DNA of 11,198 nucleotides from Campylobacterales bacterium (GCA_027009865.1 JALVCR010000142.1:1-11198), one strand, 5' to 3'; shown: positions 1-6,617, numbered from the stretch's first letter. Notes: generated from the letters alone by a model not told the origin. Program-made: numbers and translations.

Positions 1-663
1 GGTATCTATTGAAGGCTTTGGAAGAGGATGCAGCCTGCCCTCTTTATCTCTCTCATACTGCATAAAAACAAGATTCCAAATCTCTAAAAAGCGATCGCCT
101 TCCCCTCCAAGATAATCCTCTTTGGAATTGAAAAACTCCTCTCCCTGATCATAAAAAATCTCGCTGCAAGGGCCGCAAGGGCCTGTATCTCCCATTTGCC
201 AAAAGTTATCTTTATCCCCAAATCTTTTGATCCTATCCTCTTTTACATGCCTTTTCCAAAGATCAAAAGCCTCATCATCGCTTTCATGAACGGTAACCCA
301 AAGTCTATCAATTGGAAGCTTTAAAACTTTTGTAACAAATTCCCAGGCATAATCTATAGCCTCTTTCTTAAAATAGTCCCCAAAAGAGAAATTTCCAAGC
401 ATCTCAAAAAAGGTGTGATGCCTTCTTGTATATCCGACATTTTCCAAATCGTTATGCTTTCCTCCGGCTCTAATGCATGTCTGACAGCTTGTTGCCCTTG
501 GGGGATTTGGAGGAGGAACCTCCCCTGTAAAGATTCTCTTAAAAGGCACCATTCCAGCATTTACAAACAAAAGTGTCGGGTCATCTGGAACAAGAGGCGC
601 GCTTGGATATATTTTATGCCCTTTGCTTTCAAAAAATTTTAAAAATTCTTCTCTAACGTCCAT
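1..663 (-). CDS. alaS: Alanyl-tRNA synthetase, N-terminal 221 residues (partial)
   Basis: AlaRS charges tRNA-Ala with alanine in the cytoplasm. The gene runs off the left edge, so only the class II catalytic core is present (221 codons; the full enzyme is usually about 850-880 residues). The translation begins MDVREEFLKFFESKGH, the usual AlaRS start. Visible signatures are PSAPLVPDDPTLLFVNAGM (20-38), the motif 2 region with CQTCIRAGGKHNDLENVG (60-77) and RRHHTFFEMLGNFSFGDYF (80-98), and the GDTGPCGPCSEI loop (158-169). The start at 663 is supported by an AGGA about 9 nt upstream. It lies 67 nt downstream of yqeY on the same strand, so the two are probably co-transcribed, a pairing I recall from other Campylobacterota. 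The editing and C-Ala domains are outside the window. Confidence 0.97.
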   Translation of the reverse strand, partial: MDVREEFLKFFESKGHKIYPSAPLVPDDPTLLFVNAGMVPFKRIFTGEVPPPNPPRATSCQTCIRAGGKHNDLENVGYTRRHHTFFEMLGNFSFGDYFKKEAIDYAWEFVTKVLKLPIDRLWVTVHESDDEAFDLWKRHVKEDRIKRFGDKDNFWQMGDTGPCGPCSEIFYDQGEEFFNSKEDYLGGEGDRFLEIWNLVFMQYERDKEGRLHPLPKPSIDT

Positions 664-730
664 AATAATTTTTCCTAATATTTTTATATTGAAACGATTT
701 TATCAAATCCAAACAAATCTTTACCTTAAT

Positions 731-1177
731 TTAAGAAAGCAGCTCTTTTACGATAGCGTTGATTCTCTTCCCGTCGGCTTGTCCTACAGTTTTTTTGATA
801 ACGGCTCCCATAACTTTTCCCATATCTTTCATTGAAGATGCCCCAACCTCTTTTATTGTCTCTTCTATAATTGCTCTAAGCTCCTCATCGCTTAGCTGTT
901 TTGGAAGATAGCTTTTTAAAATCTCAGCTTCCTTCATCTCTTTTTCAAAAAGATCCTCTCTTCCTCCCTCTTTATATTGAGCTGCCGCATCCTCTCTTTG
1001 TTTTACAGATTTTTGAATAATTCTTTGAATATCTTCATCGCTTAGCTCTCTTCTCTCATCAACTTCAACCTGCTTAATAGCGCTCATTAGGAATCTCACA
1101 ACATCTCTTTTGAAGGTGTCTTTGCTCTTCATAGCCTCTTTTAGATCATTTTTTAGTCTATCTTTTAACGCGCTCAC
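731..1177 (-). CDS. yqeY: GatB/YqeY domain protein
   Basis: This is a 148-residue protein of the YqeY family, related to the C-terminal tail domain of GatB, the tRNA-dependent amidotransferase subunit that contacts tRNA. Its own function is not established. The typical features are an N-terminal helical region (SALKDRLKNDLKEAMKSKD, 2-20), the middle KQREDAAAQYKEGGREDL (about 59-76), and the conserved C-terminal half with SYLPKQLSDEEL (about 93-104) and GKVMGAVIKK (about 124-133). Length is normal for the family. The start codon is GTG: AAAGGAG ends 5 nt upstream, and the ATG two bases before runs straight into TGA. The gene is divergent from flgH and upstream of alaS, consistent with a tRNA-related operon. 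Confidence 0.95.
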   Translation of the reverse strand: MSALKDRLKNDLKEAMKSKDTFKRDVVRFLMSAIKQVEVDERRELSDEDIQRIIQKSVKQREDAAAQYKEGGREDLFEKEMKEAEILKSYLPKQLSDEELRAIIEETIKEVGASSMKDMGKVMGAVIKKTVGQADGKRINAIVKELLS

Positions 1178-1190
1178 ATCTTCTCCTTTT

Positions 1191-1205
1191 TGGAACTTAT
1201 TTTGC
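1191..1205 (+). promoter_or_regulatory. Sigma-54 (RpoN) promoter of flgH
   Basis: TGGAACTTATTTTGC, preceded by T and followed by TT, fits the sigma-54 consensus TGGCACG-N4-TTGC. The GG (1192-1193) and GC (1204-1205) dinucleotides have the required 10-nt gap between them. It also fits the TTGGAAC...TTGCTT form reported for Campylobacter flagellar genes. The predicted start site is about 1217, giving a 27-nt leader before the flgH ATG. This agrees with RpoN control of hook-basal-body genes in Campylobacterota, where FlgS/FlgR acts as activator. Promoter activity is inferred from sequence. Confidence 0.85.
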
Positions 1206-1215
1206 TTGTAATTGT

Positions 1216-1221
1216 AATATA
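1216..1221 (-). promoter_or_regulatory. Candidate -10 box for yqeY-alaS
   Basis: The minus strand reads TATATT about 40 nt before the yqeY GTG start, which would give a start site near 1209. No convincing -35 hexamer is visible, which is common for the main sigma factor in this phylum. The box overlaps the downstream part of the divergent flgH promoter, so the two promoters may interfere. The call rests only on hexamer similarity in AT-rich DNA. Confidence 0.3.
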
Positions 1222-1243
1222 AATTCAGTTAAACGGAGAAAAA

Positions 1244-1957
1244 ATGAAAAAAAATCTCTCTATTTTCATATATCTTTTTATAATTTTCCTAATTTCAGGC
1301 TGTTCGCGCCACCCTTTGGATCCTACAATTACCATGAAACCTCCAATTTACGTAGAGCAGATTCCGCCAAAAATAACAGCCAGAATAAATAACGAGGGAA
1401 GTTTGTTTGGAAAAGGCGAAAGCCCTCTTTTTGCCGACAGAAAGGCTATGAGAGTCAATGATATCGTAACTGTGGTAATAGATGAAAAAATCTTTCAATC
1501 CTCAAGCGGCAAGAAAAAGATTCAAGCAAGCAACAATGACCAGCTTGGAGGCGGAGTGCTAACTCCAAACGGGGGAGGTTTAATAGGAGGAGTGGCTAAA
1601 ACTTTAAATCAGTTTGCAAATGTGGGGTTTCAAAGCAACTCTCAAAACAGCTTCTCAGCTTCCGGAAGCAATCTAAGAAACGAGAAATTTACAACTACTC
1701 TAACCGCAAGAATTATTAAGGTTTTAAGAAACGGAAACTATTTCATAGAGGGAAGCAGAGAGCTTTTAGTAAACGGAAACAAACAGATAATTCAAATAAG
1801 CGGAGTTATAAGAGGAGAAGATATAGATGAGAGAAATACAATAGACTCAAAATATATAGCGGATGCAAAAATCTATTACGCAAGCGAAGGGGATATAGAC
1901 CAAGCTGGCAAAAAACCGTGGGGAGCAAGATTTATAGAGGCAATCTCGCCCTTTTAA
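1244..1957 (+). CDS. flgH: Flagellar basal-body L-ring protein FlgH (lipoprotein)
   Basis: FlgH forms the outer-membrane L-ring, the bushing through which the flagellar rod passes. The 237-residue product has a lipoprotein signal peptide (1-19) with lipobox LISGC and lipidated Cys20. The conserved FlgH core follows: GSLFGKGESPLFADRKAMRV (52-71) then NDIVTVVIDEK (72-82), a Gly-rich middle (101-118), and the C-terminal block FTTTLTARIIKVLRNGNYFI (149-168), ISGVIRGEDID (185-195), SKYIADAKIYY (202-212) and a GxxxKPWGARF-type end. Length is normal. GGAG at 1235-1238 sits 5 nt before the ATG. It is a single-gene unit here with no other flagellar gene nearby, as is common in this phylum. A sigma-54 promoter precedes it and a hairpin containing its stop codon follows. 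Confidence 0.97.
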   Translation: MKKNLSIFIYLFIIFLISGCSRHPLDPTITMKPPIYVEQIPPKITARINNEGSLFGKGESPLFADRKAMRVNDIVTVVIDEKIFQSSSGKKKIQASNNDQLGGGVLTPNGGGLIGGVAKTLNQFANVGFQSNSQNSFSASGSNLRNEKFTTTLTARIIKVLRNGNYFIEGSRELLVNGNKQIIQISGVIRGEDIDERNTIDSKYIADAKIYYASEGDIDQAGKKPWGARFIEAISPF

Positions 1958-1965
1958 GGGCGAGA
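1944..1965. terminator. Shared hairpin between convergent flgH and hpf
   Basis: The arms TCTCGCCCTT (1944-1953) and AAGGGCGAGA (1956-1965) are perfectly complementary, with a core of CTCGCCC/GGGCGAG around TTTTAA. The flgH stop codon lies in the loop, and the hpf stop follows 4 nt later. It is the most GC-rich inverted repeat in the window and sits exactly between two converging genes, so I call it a bidirectional terminator. The following T-tracts are short on both strands (ATTTAATAAAG on plus), so efficiency may be modest. Confidence 0.65.
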
Positions 1966-1968
1966 GAT

Positions 1969-2490
1969 TTAATAAAGACCGTATTTATTGTCTCCTCTTT
2001 TATAAAGAACTCTTGTCTTTCCGTCAAGATCGACAAATACCAAAAACTGTCTGTTGTCGCTTTTTAAAATCTCCAAAGCCTCTTCAATATCCAAAGGTTT
2101 ATATAAATCAAGCTCCATTGGAATAATTTCATCCACATCTGTTAGATTCTCCACAGAAGGAGCGCTCTCTTCTTCTGGTTTTACATGTTTTTTATCTTTT
2201 ATCTTATCGTGATGTCTTCTTAAAACCTTTTTTGCTCTATCTATTGCCAAATCTATAGCGGCATAAACGTCTTTATCTTTTTGTTTTATAACAACCGTAT
2301 TTTTATTTGGCAAATGTATTGTAAACTCTACGCTAAAACCTTTTTTTCCGTTTCTCTCATCAGCTGATACGATAACTTTAGTGGAGATAATATCAAGATT
2401 GTATTTTTTCAAAGAATCTACAGCAGAAGCTATATAATCTTTGATGGGATCGGTAAGTTCAAATTGTCTTCCGACTAAACTCAGATTCAT
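1969..2490 (-). CDS. hpf: Ribosome hibernation promoting factor, long form
   Basis: Long HPF binds the 30S decoding region of idle ribosomes and, through its C-terminal domain, dimerises them into 100S particles in stationary phase or stress. The 173-residue product has an N-terminal S30AE/YfiA-type domain (about 1-100; MNLSLVGRQFELTDPIKDYI, VIKQKDKDVYAAIDLAIDRA), a charged linker (about 98-118), and a C-terminal dimerisation domain ending KPLDIEEALEIL...FLVFVDLDG...VLYKRGDNKYGLY. I start it at 2490, not at an upstream in-frame ATG at 2532: AAAGGAT lies 5 nt before 2490 and the family consensus begins there. The extra 14 codons would lack a ribosome binding site. It stands alone on its strand. 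Confidence 0.95.
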   Translation of the reverse strand: MNLSLVGRQFELTDPIKDYIASAVDSLKKYNLDIISTKVIVSADERNGKKGFSVEFTIHLPNKNTVVIKQKDKDVYAAIDLAIDRAKKVLRRHHDKIKDKKHVKPEEESAPSVENLTDVDEIIPMELDLYKPLDIEEALEILKSDNRQFLVFVDLDGKTRVLYKRGDNKYGLY

Positions 2491-2522
2491 TTCTAATCCT
2501 TTCGGGTTAAATTTATTTATGT

Positions 2523-2528
2523 AATATA
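2523..2528 (-). promoter_or_regulatory. Candidate -10 box for hpf
   Basis: The minus strand reads GATATATTAC, containing TATATT, 32 nt upstream of the preferred hpf start. It is preceded by a run of T-rich, roughly periodic sequence (GATTTAAGTGATTTTTT), as is typical of Campylobacter and Helicobacter housekeeping promoters that lack a -35 box. The rest of the 2529-2669 gap contains only AT-rich DNA with no ORF of interest. Confidence 0.35.
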
Positions 2529-2669
2529 TCAAAAAATCACTTAAATCGCAGTTACAACCGATAAAATATACAAATTGTAAAGCGAAGCTACATTAAAATC
2601 GACTTTTGGGGATTATTATTTAAAGAAAATGCAGATTAGAAGAATTGGTTAAAGAAGAAAAAGAGGAAT

Positions 2670-2696
2670 AGAAGAAGCCCAAAAAGGCTTACTTCT
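2670..2696 (-). terminator. Terminator after the DUF505-peroxiredoxin unit
   Basis: On the minus strand a stem AGAAG-(bulged T)-AAGCC pairs with GGCTT-CTTCT around a TTTTTG loop, giving ten base pairs with one bulge. It is followed by a pyrimidine-rich run (ATTCCTCTTTTTCTTC). The peroxiredoxin stop codon lies inside the stem. Position directly after the last gene of the unit supports an intrinsic terminator, although the stem is AT-rich at its base. Confidence 0.6.
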
Positions 2697-3516
2697 CTTT
2701 ATGGCAAAACCACCAGTCAAAGCACTCATACTCTTTGACTCTCTCTTTGGCGGTTTTGCAGTCGGTAGCTGGAGGAATGATGACTCTATCTTTAATAAGT
2801 TCATTCTCAGGCCAGTTTGCAGGAGTTGCCACCCCTTCGCTGTCGCTTTTTTGAAGAGCTTTAACCGCTCTTACTATCTCTGATATATTTCTTCCTATCT
2901 CTTGAGGATAGTATAAAATTGTTCTGACAACTCCTTCTGGATCGAGAATGAAAACCGCTCTTACGGTATTTGTTCCTTTGTTTGGATGAATCATTCCGAT
3001 TTTAGCTGCAATTGTATCGGTAGCTGCAATAATTGGAAACTCTATCTCAACATCTAACTTCTCTTTTATCCACTCAACCCATTTTATATGAGAGAATACT
3101 TGATCTATTGATAATCCTACAAGCTGAGTATTTATCTCATCAAACTCTTTTTTATGTTTTTGAAAAGATACAAATTCGGTAGTGCAAACAGGTGTAAAAT
3201 CAGCCGGATGACTGAAAAGAACCGTCCATTTTCCCTCCAAATCATTTGGAAGCACCATAGAGCCGTGAGTTGTCTGAACCTCTAATGTGGGAAATTTCTC
3301 TCCAAGCAAAGGCATTGCCATTTTCTCCTCCTTTTGATTAGATTTTTTTATAGCTGATACCAAATCTTCAAAAATATCTTCCAAACTTCTCTTTTTCATT
3401 TTTTTAGTGATATCTTCCCACTCCTCTTCTATTGTTTCTGAAATTTTTTTAGCCGCATCTTTTGGATTTTTCAAAATCTCGTTTATCTTCTCTTGCAAAT
3501 CCTCTCTCCAACCCAT
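2689..3516 (-). CDS. Archaeal-type peroxiredoxin with a 65-residue N-terminal extension
   Basis: This enzyme reduces hydrogen peroxide and organic peroxides with a peroxidatic cysteine. Residues 66-275 are a Prx6/archaeal-type peroxiredoxin: PLLGEKFPTLEV (69-80), HPADFTPVCTTEF (103-115) with peroxidatic Cys111, FSHIKWVEWI (141-150), NTVRAVFILDPEG (183-195) with catalytic Arg186, and a C-terminal ECFDWWFC (264-271). The last closely matches the paired-cysteine tail of the Aeropyrum pernix enzyme, so Cys265/Cys271 probably resolve Cys111. Residues 1-65 are extra: Lys/Glu-rich helix with no motif I recognise. Both starts are credible: 3516 has AAAGGAGG 6 nt upstream, and 3321 (Met66) has AAAGGAGG 5 nt upstream. 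The first start lies 15 nt after the DUF505 stop, so the genes are co-transcribed. Confidence 0.93.
   Translation of the reverse strand: MGWREDLQEKINEILKNPKDAAKKISETIEEEWEDITKKMKKRSLEDIFEDLVSAIKKSNQKEEKMAMPLLGEKFPTLEVQTTHGSMVLPNDLEGKWTVLFSHPADFTPVCTTEFVSFQKHKKEFDEINTQLVGLSIDQVFSHIKWVEWIKEKLDVEIEFPIIAATDTIAAKIGMIHPNKGTNTVRAVFILDPEGVVRTILYYPQEIGRNISEIVRAVKALQKSDSEGVATPANWPENELIKDRVIIPPATDCKTAKERVKEYECFDWWFCHKEK
3319..3334 (-). promoter_or_regulatory. Internal ribosome binding site and second start of the peroxiredoxin
   Basis: Inside the long reading frame, codons AAG-GAG-GAG-AAA precede ATG (Met66). They create AAAGGAGG with a 5-nt spacer before the start, as strong as any ribosome binding site in the window. 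Met66 begins MAMPLLGEKFP, the exact point where family members start. A separate 210-residue peroxiredoxin is therefore likely made, alone or together with the 275-residue form. Confidence 0.75.
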
Positions 3517-3531
3517 TTTAAACCTCCTTTT

Positions 3532-5484
3532 TTATAAATTTACAAGCTCAAAAGCTCTAATAAGTCTCATACCTGCTTCATTAATACTTGATTTGCCTAT
3601 ATATTTGGCATTTCTTGCAACAACCAAAGCTTTGTTAAATCTCTCTTTATCCATTTTTAGAATACTTATTGCCGTTTTAATGTTTTTTGGCAAAATTCTA
3701 ACTTTTTGCTCTTTTACATATAGATTTCCTATCTCTTTTAAAACGTTTAAAATTCTAACGATATCCGGAGTTATCGGATTTCCCATAGACTCTGGAACCC
3801 CAGATAAGGCAAGTTTGATATTTTCGCCAGCTTCAGTTAAAACCAAAGCGTCATTTGGAAGGATATCTACAAAACCTCTTGCTTCAAGTTTGTTTAATCC
3901 GTAAGTTACCTCCTCTTTTAGAGTTTTATCAAACTCATTATAGATATCCTCTACAAAATATCCTCTTTTTGGAATTTTATGCAAAATCATAAGCTCAAAT
4001 CGGCTAATATGTGGTATTCTTTTAACCTCATAAGCTAAAGAGGCATATAGTTTTCCAGATTTAGTAGGAGCCTCTCCGCCTATTAAATGCTCCTCTTTGG
4101 CATCTTCAAACCATTTAATATTTGGAGCTCCAAATTGAGAATTTGAAATTGTAATGGCTTTAACAGCGGGAGCAGATATCTCTCTTACACCCTTTTCTTC
4201 AAGATCTTTTAAAACCTCCTTTCCTTTATCGGTTAGATAGTAGTAAATCTTTCCCTTTTTCTCACTAAAGGCAGCTTCTATCAAAGAGAAACTCTCCAAA
4301 GTCATAAGAGACTCTTCTATCACATCCATAAGTCTCTTTTCCCACTCGTTTCCCTTTTCGTAAAAATGTTTAAAAAGCTCCTCTACGCTCAAAGCCTCAG
4401 CAAATTTCTTCTTTAGCTCCTCTTTCTTTTGATACCCCATCGCCTCATTCAATCTTCTTCCGTAATGCTCTTTTAAAGCTTTATACTCTTTTAACGGCAA
4501 TTGCAAAAGATAATGCTTTATTTCATCTGCCGTTGCAACTATTTGAGGATTTGATTTTGAAGCCTCTTCAATTTGAGGAATAGTTTTTATAATTTCCTCA
4601 TCCAAAGCCTCAAGATTAAAAGTCCTCACTCTTTTATACCTTTTTTCTCTTAAAATATGCAATACATTAAAAAGGTGTTCTCCGGCTTTAAGGAGTTCCC
4701 CATTTTCATTTATAAAAGCTAAAGCTTCAAGCGTCTCTCTCTCCCCTTCGCTTAAAGACTCTACTCCCAAATCCAAAAGCTTTTCCAAAGAGTGCAGATA
4801 ATCTTCGCTTATTATAGTATCAAAAGAGATGGCACAATGATTTAGAGTCTCTTTTACCTCTTTTCCCAAAAGATTTAGAGTATAAACATCAGATTTTGGC
4901 ATACTAAAAGATATCAATCTTTGAGATTCAAGCAACTCTATCTCTCTGCCTCCTTTTGGAAGCATATGAACTAAAGCCGGCCCCTCTCCGATTGTTAGAA
5001 TAAAATTTGCAAGATTTTTATCTACCAAAATTTTAGGATGAGAGTTTTTATAGATTTCATAAATTGCTTTTGCAAATCTATTTATCTTAACGCTCTCCCC
5101 TCTTTTAGCATCGCTAACTTTAGAGGCAAAACCTCTTTTTATCAGCTCCTCCCCTATCTCGCTTCCGCAATAATCGTCATTTATCAAAGAAGCCTCTATC
5201 ATTGCTATAACTTCGCTTCCTATCCATCTAAAATGCTCATCCCAAGAGGATGGATGCGCTAAAAGTTTATTATCAACCATCTCCTTTAGATTTGCCAAAA
5301 GATTGGCTCCCCAATAAGAGAGTCTATATTCGATACTGCTGCTTCCTATCTCTACCATATTTGACAAATTAAGCTCAATATACGGCCAGCTCTCACTCTC
5401 TACTCTTATTTGACAGCTAAGCCCTTTTTCTTCATTTGCTTTTATATTGTATAAAGCCAAAGCATGCTCTTTTTTTATGAGCAT
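3532..5484 (-). CDS. DUF505 family protein, function unknown
   Basis: This is a 650-residue soluble protein with no signal peptide or membrane segment. From its length and its MLIKKEHALALY start I assign it to DUF505, a family of unknown function known mainly from Aquificota and archaea; this is from memory. At least five places show the end-of-winged-helix pattern 'aromatic-x-Leu-Ser/Asn/Thr-x-x-Gly-x5-Leu': YRLSYWGANLLANL (53-66), YTLNLLGKEVKETL (201-214), YYLTDKGKEVLKDL (415-428), LVLTEAGENIKLAL (547-560) and SSINEAGMRLIRAF (632-645). It may thus be an array of winged-helix-like domains. The start has AAAGGAG 5 nt upstream. It leads a two-gene unit with the peroxiredoxin (15-nt gap) behind a promoter whose operator is shared with yfdX. 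The DUF assignment is moderately sure; any DNA-binding or regulatory role is inference. Confidence 0.85.
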   Translation of the reverse strand: MLIKKEHALALYNIKANEEKGLSCQIRVESESWPYIELNLSNMVEIGSSSIEYRLSYWGANLLANLKEMVDNKLLAHPSSWDEHFRWIGSEVIAMIEASLINDDYCGSEIGEELIKRGFASKVSDAKRGESVKINRFAKAIYEIYKNSHPKILVDKNLANFILTIGEGPALVHMLPKGGREIELLESQRLISFSMPKSDVYTLNLLGKEVKETLNHCAISFDTIISEDYLHSLEKLLDLGVESLSEGERETLEALAFINENGELLKAGEHLFNVLHILREKRYKRVRTFNLEALDEEIIKTIPQIEEASKSNPQIVATADEIKHYLLQLPLKEYKALKEHYGRRLNEAMGYQKKEELKKKFAEALSVEELFKHFYEKGNEWEKRLMDVIEESLMTLESFSLIEAAFSEKKGKIYYYLTDKGKEVLKDLEEKGVREISAPAVKAITISNSQFGAPNIKWFEDAKEEHLIGGEAPTKSGKLYASLAYEVKRIPHISRFELMILHKIPKRGYFVEDIYNEFDKTLKEEVTYGLNKLEARGFVDILPNDALVLTEAGENIKLALSGVPESMGNPITPDIVRILNVLKEIGNLYVKEQKVRILPKNIKTAISILKMDKERFNKALVVARNAKYIGKSSINEAGMRLIRAFELVNL

Positions 5485-5520
5485 TGATACTCCTTTTTTA
5501 TAAATTTTTCTATTTTTTAC

Positions 5521-5533
5521 TAATGAAATTTTA
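5521..5533 (-). promoter_or_regulatory. Promoter of the DUF505-peroxiredoxin unit (-10 and start site)
   Basis: The minus strand reads TAAAAT at 5533-5528, 21 nt downstream of the palindromic operator. Counting the hexamer as -12 to -7 puts +1 at about 5521 and the operator centre at -41.5. No good -35 hexamer is present; the operator occupies that place, as expected for an activator-dependent class II promoter. The leader would be about 37 nt. Confidence 0.6.
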
Positions 5534-5554
5534 GTGAAGTTGATAAAAGTTTTC

Positions 5555-5570
5555 TGCTACTTAAGTAGCA
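5555..5570. promoter_or_regulatory. Operator 1: 16-bp perfect palindrome, likely Crp/Fnr-family site
   Basis: TGCTACTTAAGTAGCA is a perfect 16-bp palindrome lying 70 nt upstream of the DUF505 start. Read as TGCTA-N6-TAGCA it has the geometry of a CRP site (TGTGA-N6-TCACA). A copy with one change lies upstream of yfdX with the same spacing to its -10 box. The Crp/Fnr-family gene at 7582-8250 is the obvious candidate to bind it. Sequence and spacing are seen directly; the binder is inferred. Confidence 0.75.
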
Positions 5571-5578
5571 AAAGTAAA

Positions 5579-5613
5579 GAAAGAGAGGAGAAGAAGATTA
5601 TTTATCCTCTTTC
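5579..5613 (-). terminator. Possible weak terminator after hdeD
   Basis: On the minus strand, GAAAGAGGA (5613-5605) can pair with TCCTCTCTTTC (5589-5579) if two bases bulge, enclosing the hdeD stop codon. It is followed by TTTACTTTTG. The stem is purine/pyrimidine-biased and AT-rich with a long loop, so it may leak into the DUF505 promoter region. Confidence 0.3.
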
Positions 5614-6152
5614 TCCATCTTTTTTGCGTAGTGGCTTAAAGTAAGCAATACAACTCCGTCAAATAGCAAACTAATTCCAACAAACAATCCTACAAGCCAT
5701 AAAGAGCTAAAAGGCCATCCAATTAGAAAAATGAAAGCTAAAAGAAGAGAGAGTATTCCATTTAATAAAACAACCCACCATCCTTTAAGAGGCTTCATCT
5801 CAAAAGAGAGAGCAAAAGAGCCAAAAGCATCCATCAAAAAATATACCGCAAAAATAATTCCCAAAGCGGCCACTCCGGGAAGCGGATTTACTATAATTAA
5901 GCCTCCGGTTACCAAAAACACAAAAGCTTTAAGCCATCCCAGCCAATTTTTTTTATCGGTTTGATATGTGTGAAAAGCGGCCAAAAAACCACTAAATAGC
6001 AAAAGCCATCCAACAAAAATAGCAGCCGCAAGCGACATAATAGCTGGGAAAAATATTCCGGCTATTCCAAGAAGAAGGAAAATAATTCCTACTATCTTGG
6101 AATTTTTACTAAATTTTTCAAGCATCTCTTTTTCATAGGGGTAATTAATCAT
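5598..6152 (-). CDS. hdeD: HdeD family membrane protein (DUF308)
   Basis: This is a 184-residue inner-membrane protein with six predicted hydrophobic segments, at about residues 18-38, 42-62, 71-88, 93-115, 123-144 and 149-172, and short charged ends. The repeated pattern of Gly/Phe/Pro-rich helix pairs (LLLGIAGIFFP, VTGGLIIVNPLPGV, LLNGILSLLLAF) is that of HdeD/DUF308. In Escherichia coli HdeD is linked to acid resistance at high cell density; its biochemical activity is not known. Length matches the family. It is the third gene of the yfdX-DUF1931-hdeD unit, starting 18 nt after the DUF1931 stop, with AAAGGAT 8 nt before the ATG. Pairing with yfdX suggests a shared stress response, but acid as the signal is only carried over from E. 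coli. Confidence 0.88.
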   Translation of the reverse strand: MINYPYEKEMLEKFSKNSKIVGIIFLLLGIAGIFFPAIMSLAAAIFVGWLLLFSGFLAAFHTYQTDKKNWLGWLKAFVFLVTGGLIIVNPLPGVAALGIIFAVYFLMDAFGSFALSFEMKPLKGWWVVLLNGILSLLLAFIFLIGWPFSSLWLVGLFVGISLLFDGVVLLTLSHYAKKMEKEDK

Positions 6153-6170
6153 CTTTTATCCTTTAAAACC

Positions 6171-6617
6171 CTACATTGTAAAATCCAAAATTTTATGAGC
6201 TCTCTCTATTGCTTCATGAGATACTGTTCTGTTTTCTGGCTCAACCTCTTTTATTATTTTGGCTAAAATAATGGTAAGAGCTCCGGCAATCTCAGGAAGC
6301 TTGTTTTCAAGCTCCACTTCAAGCTCCAATAAAGGAGGATGAGTGGCAAGTCTTTCTAAAATATCTTTTAGCTCAACCTCTTGCTCTAATTTCTTAAACT
6401 CTTGAATGCTATTTTGCATTCCCTTAGTTAAAGGAACATCGCTTACCCAAATAACATCCCTATCGTTATATTTAGCGCTTCCCTGCGCAACTACAAGAAG
6501 ATCGTAAAGCTTTTGCTCTACGATATCTGTTATCTCTTTTGCATGCCCTTTTGCTATATCAAGTCCGGCAGCTCTTCTAAAGAGCTCTTGAAGTCTGTGA
6601 AAACCAACTACCGCCAT
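6171..6617 (-). CDS. DUF1931 protein: single-chain double histone fold
   Basis: This is a 148-residue protein of the DUF1931 family, whose structural example is Aquifex aeolicus aq_328, a chain folding as two histone folds, like a covalent histone dimer. The first fold spans about 5-80: a helix at FHRLQELFRRAAGLD (6-20), a long central helix ending LYDLLVVAQGSAKYN (37-51), then the strand-helix RDVIWVSDVPLTKGMQNSI (53-71), which resembles the histone L2-alpha3 segment. The second fold spans about 84-148 and ends ENRTVSHEAIERAHKILD. Unlike DNA-wrapping archaeal histones it is acidic in its second half, so DNA binding is not assured. It is the middle gene of the yfdX-hdeD unit (gaps of 21 and 18 nt), with TAAAGGAGAGG upstream of the ATG. 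The assignment is from remembered family resemblance. Confidence 0.85.
   Translation of the reverse strand: MAVVGFHRLQELFRRAAGLDIAKGHAKEITDIVEQKLYDLLVVAQGSAKYNDRDVIWVSDVPLTKGMQNSIQEFKKLEQEVELKDILERLATHPPLLELEVELENKLPEIAGALTIILAKIIKEVEPENRTVSHEAIERAHKILDFTM

Noticed and set aside
2491..2532. Upstream in-frame start for hpf, adding 14 residues.
   Set aside because: No ribosome binding site there, whereas AAAGGAT precedes the internal ATG at 2490, where the family consensus begins.
2535..2550. A third operator-like sequence (minus strand TGCGATTTAAGTGATT) upstream of hpf.
   Set aside because: Only 10 of 16 bases match, one half-site is lost, and its distance to the likely -10 (14.5 nt) differs from the 29.5 nt at the two convincing sites.
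2566..2595. Imperfect inverted repeat around TGTAAAGCGAAGCTACA upstream of hpf as a riboswitch or small RNA.
   Set aside because: Short stem with bulges, lies outside the likely hpf leader, and no recognised RNA family.
3407..3904. Plus-strand open frame of 165 codons opposite the peroxiredoxin leader and the DUF505 3' end.
   Set aside because: Phe/Ser/Leu-rich shadow of well-supported minus-strand genes, no family resemblance and no ribosome binding site of note.
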